Assembly (NCBI GenBank): GCA_006384855.1
Contig: VCJN01001321.1
Location: 62,001 to 126,000, forward strand
Source: Tetraselmis striata
Taxonomy: Eukaryota; Chlorophyta; Chlorodendrophyceae; Chlorodendrales; Chlorodendraceae
Direction of reading: 5' to 3'
DNA length: 64,000 bases
The position numbers and the translations under genes were made by a program. Each line of letters opens with the position of its first letter. Within the stretch, counting starts at the first letter, position 1. The notes under the pieces were generated by a model, which saw only the letters and a list, made by a program, of their open reading frames with translations, was not told the DNA's origin and searched no databases. Below are positions 59,473 to 64,000 of this stretch, one piece after another.

Positions 59473-61555
59473 TTGCGGGGGGGGGGGGGGGGGGGGGGGG
59501 CTCACGTGGCCATGTGCAGGGCGCTTGCTGCCGCCGCGGCCTGCGGTGCCATGGGGGAGGGGGGGGGGGGGGGAGGGGGGGGGGGGAGGTTAGCGCGCCG
59601 GTCGGTGCCATGGCGGCAGGGACAAAGGACCCCCGCCCTTCCCTGGGGCGGGTGGAGCAGGTGATGGAAGTGACATTTGCAGCTCTGCCTGTGCTTGTAC
59701 CAGTACGCTTGTAATATGCAGTGCATGTGTGCCTGTGCCTGTGCGTGTGCTGCTCCCACCTCGTCCAGCTCCCAGCCGCTGAGGTGCGCGAGGAAGGGGT
59801 CCAGCACCGCGTGCGTGTAGTGCACCACCTGGTGGATGGTGAAGCCTGATGCCGCGCGGATGAAGTGGGGTGTGGAGGGGGGGGGGGGGGGGGGGGGGGT
59901 AAGGGGATAGGTTAGCTGGGCGGGAGGAAGGGGTGGTCAGCCTGCGACCTGGTGCCTGGCTTGGACGGCAGCTGCGCTGCATAGGAGTAGATGTCAGGTG
60001 CCGGCTGCCCTATAACAGCTTTGGAAGCCTTAAGCTTATAGGCCTAAAGCAAGGACATGCGCTATAGTCCCGCTACTGCTCCGTCTGCATTCGACCTCTG
60101 GCAGGCCAGGTTCTTATTCACATTGTTCTGATGACCGCGTCAGCACGCCTAGTCATGGTGGGGAGGGGGGAGGGGGGGGGGGGGGGGGGGGGGGGGGCGC
60201 ACCAGGGATGGCCACCGAGGCCAGCAGCTGCCACACGACAGTGTCCAGCGTGCGCTCCGCGGCCAGGATGGTGGACAGGCTGCGGCGGGCGCAAGGGGGG
60301 GGCGTGGGCAGCGGGAGGGAGGCAGCGGCCGTGAGCTCACGTGGGGGCGCAGCTAAAGAGGCAAATACCAACTTGGCGGAAACACTCATTGCAATATTTT
60401 AATTCAATATCATTATCTGGTTTGGTTCCGGCGATGCCCATTAACTGTATCATATGTAAAAGTTTCGCCTACTCTCTCTCTCTCTCTCTCTTCGATCAAG
60501 AACTTACATACATACATAGTAACATACACAGTCACATTCGTAAATGTAAATGTAAATGTGAATGTAAATGTAAATGTAAATGTAAATGTAAATATATATG
60601 TATATGTATACCATGTACGGAAAGAGGAGTGCCGCCTGCGCAGCCCACTGGGCGCCGGGTGCCCCTGCGGGCAGCAGTCACACCTGTCTGCGTTGAGGGA
60701 GGGCGGCAGCGCGTCCGCCTTGCGCCCAAACTCCGCCGCCGACTCCACCTTGGCCTTCCTCCCCTTGTCAAAAGTGTCCACCAGCACATACGCGATGGCC
60801 ACCGCGTAGGACAGCGGCACGCCCGCGGGCGGCAGGAACGCCGCAAACGCCTCGCTGCAGGGCGGCGCGGCACGGGTGTCAGCCGCCGCCAGCCCCTGTG
60901 AGCCCCGATGCCTGCCCCCTCCATGGAGCGCTCCCCACACGCGCTGCGTCGCCTTGCTACCTCGTAGCCAGCAGCCATGACATGCCCCCTTCCCCCCCCC
61001 CCCCCCCCCGCGGCACGGCGATAGGCTAAATCGGCGCAATCGGCGCAATCGTCATTCAAGGGGCGCTGCGGCGCCATTCCCTAAGCGCTCTGCCGCAACA
61101 TTCATTGCCCTGCAGCTGCGGTTACTACGCATTATAATCATGGCTAGGCAGCAGCCGCACCCGTAAGAACCCTTGGTATAGTAAGCCCCGAATAGGGCGG
61201 GCCACCTATTCCCATGCCACCTATAAGCGCGTTCGCTATTGCCCCGCGATTGTGCTGTCTATGTTTGTACTCTGACAGGTAAGGCAGCTTCTGATTCGCA
61301 GCAGCGGTCTCCCGACCGCGTCGGCGCCCGCATGTTTGTCGGGGGTCGGGCGGGGTGGGGATGGCGAGCGGCGCACCCCAGCTCGTTGGCGTAGCCGAGG
61401 TAGCGCAGGGGGCCGTCGCGCAGCGGGTCGTACTCCTCCTCCCCGTCCTCCATCGTCATGCCCAGCCAGCCCTTGGGGTGCACGTCCAGGTCGGGGAACT
61501 CGCCGGGCTCGCGCATGGGGAAGCGCGACTTGAGCTGCTCCTCCCAGCCCTCGCC
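57600..61555 (-). CDS. Mitochondrial fission process protein 1-like (MTFP1/MTP18), 5' end missing
   Basis: Minus-strand exons 61555-61377, 60854-60684, 60279-60203, 59845-59760, 58264-58058 and 57740-57600 join in frame (286 residues to the stop). They read DPLRDGPLRYLGYANELG, EAFAAFLPPAGVPLSYAVA, YVLVDTFDKGRKAKVE, LDTVVWQLLASVAIPGFTI and GLATIPFIVHPIDEGVHGVL, in the order of MTFP1, a mitochondrial inner-membrane protein with several membrane spans that promotes fission. The N-terminal exon, expected to carry the start codon and perhaps a targeting signal, lies upstream of 61,555 and I could not place it. The last exon (MCAECEAPTADSKEPG, then a hydrophobic tail) has no counterpart I know in animal MTFP1. 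Exon 5 donor is ambiguous (58,058 or about 18 bases upstream). A TGTAA (57,537-57,533) follows the stop. Confidence 0.87.
57936..58021. repeat. Long imperfect hairpin in the last MTFP1-like intron
   Basis: GGGATGCCGACACCAA at 57,936 and its exact complement ending at 58,021 open arms that continue as an imperfect match over about 39 bases each, with a loop of about 8 bases around TGAACATG. This could be a short foldback element or a small-RNA precursor. Confidence 0.8.
59410..59468. repeat. (GT)n microsatellite
   Basis: GT dinucleotides run for almost 60 bases in the MTFP1-like intron 59,759-58,265, followed by a long G tract (about 59,477-59,501). Confidence 0.92.
60091..60157 (-). mobile_element. 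CTACGGG-family element fragment e
   Basis: CGACCTCTGGCAGGCCAGG, TTCTTATTCACA and TGACCGCGTCAGCACG match the arm at 23,737-23,798. It lies in an MTFP1-like intron. Confidence 0.55.
60541..60592. repeat. (TAAATG)n hexamer tandem repeat
   Basis: About eight to nine units of TAAATG, one changed to TGAATG, in the MTFP1-like intron 60,683-60,280. A (TC)n run lies at 60,474-60,490. Confidence 0.88.
61261..61332 (-). mobile_element. CTACGGG-family element fragment f
   Basis: Diverged copy of the same arm: CTCTGACAGGTAAGGCAG, TTCTGATTCGCAG, then CGACCGCGTCGGCGCCCG, in the first identified MTFP1-like intron (61,376-60,855). Confidence 0.5.
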
Positions 61556-62144
61556 CTGCGCCCGGGCAGCCCCGCTCAGCCACGATGTACGCCCCACACC
61601 TCTGCGGACGCGCCTGTTGACACGTTGGCTCTTACCTGCGTCAACGCATGCATGTATGTATAGCCATACAAACACACCTTCACTGGGATTCAGCGATAGA
61701 GGTAAGCATGCCGAGCAAACAAACTGGATATCCTAAAAAAAGGCGCCTGAGGGCATCACCCACGCCTAATGTAGGCTCCTGGGCATAGCCCCATCGGCTA
61801 CCAGTGGTATTGGCACTAAGGACTACTTGTAATGACCGCCAGGGATATAAAGAAACGGATCAAACTGGCGGGGCACCACCCGCCTCTTCCCCGGCTGCCT
61901 CCCTGGCCGCCGGCTTCTGTGCGCGACGCACAGCCCCTGAGAGGGTCAAAGACGGTAAACAAGGTCCGGCGGCAGTGGCCGCAACTGCGACTGCCGGGTC
62001 GATGTCACACCCGTATACTCCATCTGTGAGGGATCTCTCTCGATGAGGAGGCACTTAGTAAGGTGGTGAGGGACCGCCAGGGGTGACCCGGGAGAGGGGA
62101 GGGACGTGTGTATGGGGGTATTGGTGGGTGGCGGAGGGGCGGTA

Positions 62145-62374
62145 AAGCCGCACCGCCGAGTCCTTGCCCTTCGTGGCCCGGGCCGGCTGCAGCCGCGGCG
62201 ACCTGTCTGCGGTCATCCCGAAGCCTCGGGGCAGGGCCAAGCTGCCCGAGCGGTGGCTGCGCGTCGAGGCGGCCAGCGCCCTTGGCAGCGTTGGGCGCGC
62301 GGTCGTGGCAGCCAGCGTCATCGTGCACATCATGGTGTTTCGTAGCGTCCCGGCGGAGGACGTTCTGTTGTGAT
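62145..62374 (+). CDS. Possible terminal exon of an unidentified small gene
   Basis: One plus frame reads RVLPFVARAGCSRGDLS, then KLPERWLRVEAASALG, a hydrophobic AVVAASVIVHIMVF and ends PAEDVLL before TGA at 62,372. Third positions are overwhelmingly G or C, as in the confirmed exons, while other frames are less biased. Several AG acceptors are possible (for example 62,192) and I could not find the upstream exon. I recognise no family; a tail-anchored membrane protein would fit the sequence. Confidence 0.3.
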
Positions 62375-62850
62375 GTACGGGCCAACACCCTGGCGCGGGG
62401 TCAGGCCGAAACGGCCGCGAGTGTACAGGTTGGTGGGGGTAGCACTGGGTGGTGGAGGGTGTCGTGTGTAGGTGATGCAGCAGGCCTGGCGCTGCCTGGC
62501 TGACGTGGAGCTTGAATGTGGGCTCGACCTGCGCTGGCAACCAGCGGCGCCATCTGCCCTCTGCCCTGGCCTGGCGGAGATCGCCGAGGCGCGCCCGGCA
62601 GGCCGCCAGGCAGCGAGGCAGGCAGGAGAGTTTACCCTGTATCAACGGGCGCGGAGGCGCCTGCGCGATACCAAACTGGCGACAACGAAAAGCCACGCAT
62701 ATAGGACGTGTAAATGATGGAAATGTAGCTATATTACAAAAGTATAACAACGGAAATGCCATCAATTCTTATATAATTATTACCGTCGCGTCTCGTTCTA
62801 TAGCGACTTTATTTAGTCCCTACTGATGTCGGCGGACGATGCTGACCAAA

Positions 62851-62912
62851 TCACTGATTCCTATCAGTGATTCCTATCACTGATCAGTGATTCCTATCAC
62901 TGATTCCTGTCA
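62851..62912. repeat. Palindromic tandem repeat of TGATTCCTATCAC
   Basis: TCACTGATTCCTATCAGTGATTCC-like units repeat four times, with CACTGATCAGTG in the centre, so the array is both tandem and inverted. Confidence 0.85.
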
Positions 62913-62940
62913 CGAGCTGTAAAAGCGAGTAGTAATATAG

Positions 62941-63085
62941 TCTGATGCGTGGGCTCGTGCCCATTCTGCGTCTTCTCATGTTGCTGCTTCCACCTCGGAG
63001 TCGCTGTATAGGACCTTTCTAATTGTCCTTTTTTTTTGGTGATTTCCTGACATCGCCTCCTGCTGCTAGCTCATATAGGTAATGT
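62941..63085 (+). mobile_element. Non-LTR retrotransposon copy 4: only the 3' end
   Basis: From TCTGATGCGTGGGCTCGTGC it matches 40,427-40,557 to the shared end GCTGCTAGCTCA. It covers only the last ~20 codons of the ORF plus the 3' UTR, a typical severely 5'-truncated insertion. Flanks GTAATATAG and GTAATGTAG may be remnants of a target duplication, but this is uncertain. Confidence 0.82.
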
Positions 63086-63816
63086 AGCGACTGCCCGAAC
63101 GGGTAGAATCCCAATTTGTCATCGCTAATGTGCGCTCCAGTAGCCCTAATGACTGGGAACTCTATAAATGCCCTCGACGTCCCTCACTCCGCGAGCGTGG
63201 AAACTACACGAGACTGTATATAGTGTGGCAAGCCATGTCCCAGCAGCATGCCAGCAGCATCACCCGACCTGCATTCCGCGGCCGCGCTACTGTTAGTAGC
63301 GACACGTAGTCGCTAATCCTTACTAAGGCTACAGTATTTTCTAATATTTAATTGCGGCGCGCTAATCAAGCCATTTCTATATTAACTTTATGTGTTGTGG
63401 CGTCACTACACTTTACACCTTCAGCCGACACTTCACCATGACGCTCTCCCTGTATTAAACCAAAAAGTTTAATAATAGTCGCTACACCACCATGGCGGTG
63501 TGACATTAATACGAAACCAAGACCGTGTCCGTGCCAGTGATCTCGAGCCGCCAGTCCTCCCCGTCTCCCCCGCATCGCGCCCCCCCTCTCGTCATCTCGC
63601 TTTTTATTCACCGCGTCCCTCCTCGCCGTTGTTGCCCTTACAGCAGAGTTGAGATCCCCTCGCATCTGCTGGCGAGCCCTCCATTAACTTAAAACCTGGA
63701 GATGTTCTGCTGAGGGATCCGCCGCGGGTGTCTCGCGAAACCGGCTGCCGGGCGGCGGGTTATCGGATAATCGGGCGAAACCGGTTGCCGGGCTGGGAGG
63801 GTTTCGTTTCGGCGCT

Positions 63817-64000
63817 ATGGCCGATGATGCGGCCGGGAGCACCCCGGCGGCGGCACCCAGCGACAGCGCCAAGCCAGCGCGGCCGTCGCTATCGGTGGAT
63901 GAGATGATAGCACAGGGACGCGCTCCCGTGAAGGCGGAGTACCTGGTGGTGGCGGCGCCCAAGGTAGCGGTGGAGGCCGTCACGGGCGGCGGCGGCGGGG
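63817..64000 (+). CDS. Start of a gene resembling tRNA-dihydrouridine synthase 3 (partial, runs off the window)
   Basis: ATG in a suitable context (GGCGCTATGG) opens a frame to the window end: MADDAAGSTPAAAPSD, SLSVDEMIAQGRAPVKAEYL and a Gly run. The segment 'G.APVK.EYL' resembles the short conserved N-terminal motif of Dus3-type tRNA-dihydrouridine synthases (GxAxIKxxYL), which reduce U47 in tRNA. Only 61 codons are visible and the CCCH zinc fingers and flavin domain that would confirm this lie outside, so the assignment is tentative; that it is a real coding start is likelier. Confidence 0.45.
   Translation, partial: MADDAAGSTPAAAPSDSAKPARPSLSVDEMIAQGRAPVKAEYLVVAAPKVAVEAVTGGGGG

Larger units (their letters stand above)
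61556..63816. other. Intergenic DNA between divergent genes
   Basis: Presumably contains the missing first exon and promoter of the MTFP1-like gene (minus) and the promoter of the gene starting at 63,817 (plus). It also holds a possible terminal exon (62,145-62,374), a palindromic tandem repeat and a retrotransposon 3' end. The motif TAGCGACTA or its complement recurs at about 62,796, 63,296, 63,308 and 63,477. Confidence 0.5.

Noticed and set aside
59405-59640. Cys/Val- and Gly-rich open frames
   Set aside because: Translations of (GT)n and G tracts inside an MTFP1-like intron.

Overview
The window is nuclear DNA from a eukaryote, most likely a GC-rich chlorophyte green alga (inferred; no marker gene names a species). 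Genes are broken into many short exons joined by GT-AG introns, third codon positions are strongly G/C, introns carry long C tracts, and TGTAA, the usual green-algal polyadenylation motif, lies downstream of the four complete genes. There is no bacterial operon structure, no CRISPR array and no convincing intact tRNA or rRNA gene.

Layout. Bases 1-5,470 are repeats and unassigned DNA, including a tRNA-derived SINE. Gene 1 (5,471-9,540, +) encodes a protein with ankyrin repeats, a RING-like Cys/His cluster, a RanBP2-type zinc finger, a hydrophobic segment and a C-terminal prolyl-4-hydroxylase-like 2-oxoglutarate/Fe(II) dioxygenase. Gene 2 (12,303-25,730, +) is a complete Argonaute that I could assemble as 22 exons (982 codons plus stop), with every junction in frame and the catalytic D-E-D-H residues present. 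From about 29,860 to 48,290 lies a nested array of mobile elements. It holds three copies of one non-LTR retrotransposon with reverse transcriptase and a C-terminal restriction-like endonuclease, one with an intact 1010-codon ORF. It also holds a TA-flanked DDE transposon and its duplicates, an 840-bp TA-flanked inverted-repeat element, a fragment of a second LINE with poly(A) and a 9-bp target duplication, and a SINE. Gene 3 (49,611-54,983, +) is a Patched/Dispatched-type RND membrane protein. Gene 4 (61,555-57,600, -) is an MTFP1/MTP18-like mitochondrial fission process protein. After a possible small terminal exon near 62,100-62,374 and a fourth, 5'-truncated retrotransposon copy (62,941-63,085), the window ends in the first exon of a gene on + whose N-terminus resembles tRNA-dihydrouridine synthase 3.

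How the pieces relate. The host genes are functionally unrelated housekeeping or regulatory genes and form no pathway. The common thread is mobile DNA. A short inverted-repeat element family (ends CTACGGGTGCCGACGC) sits in introns of all four complete genes, and C tracts in introns lie mostly on the coding strand. The best candidate for something undescribed is the 33.8-48.3 kb array: a retrotransposon encoding its own endonuclease, in tandem with dead, nearly identical transposon copies, with mosaic identity suggesting gene conversion or unequal crossing-over. Exon boundaries come from reading frame, splice consensus and family resemblance only; no transcript evidence was available.
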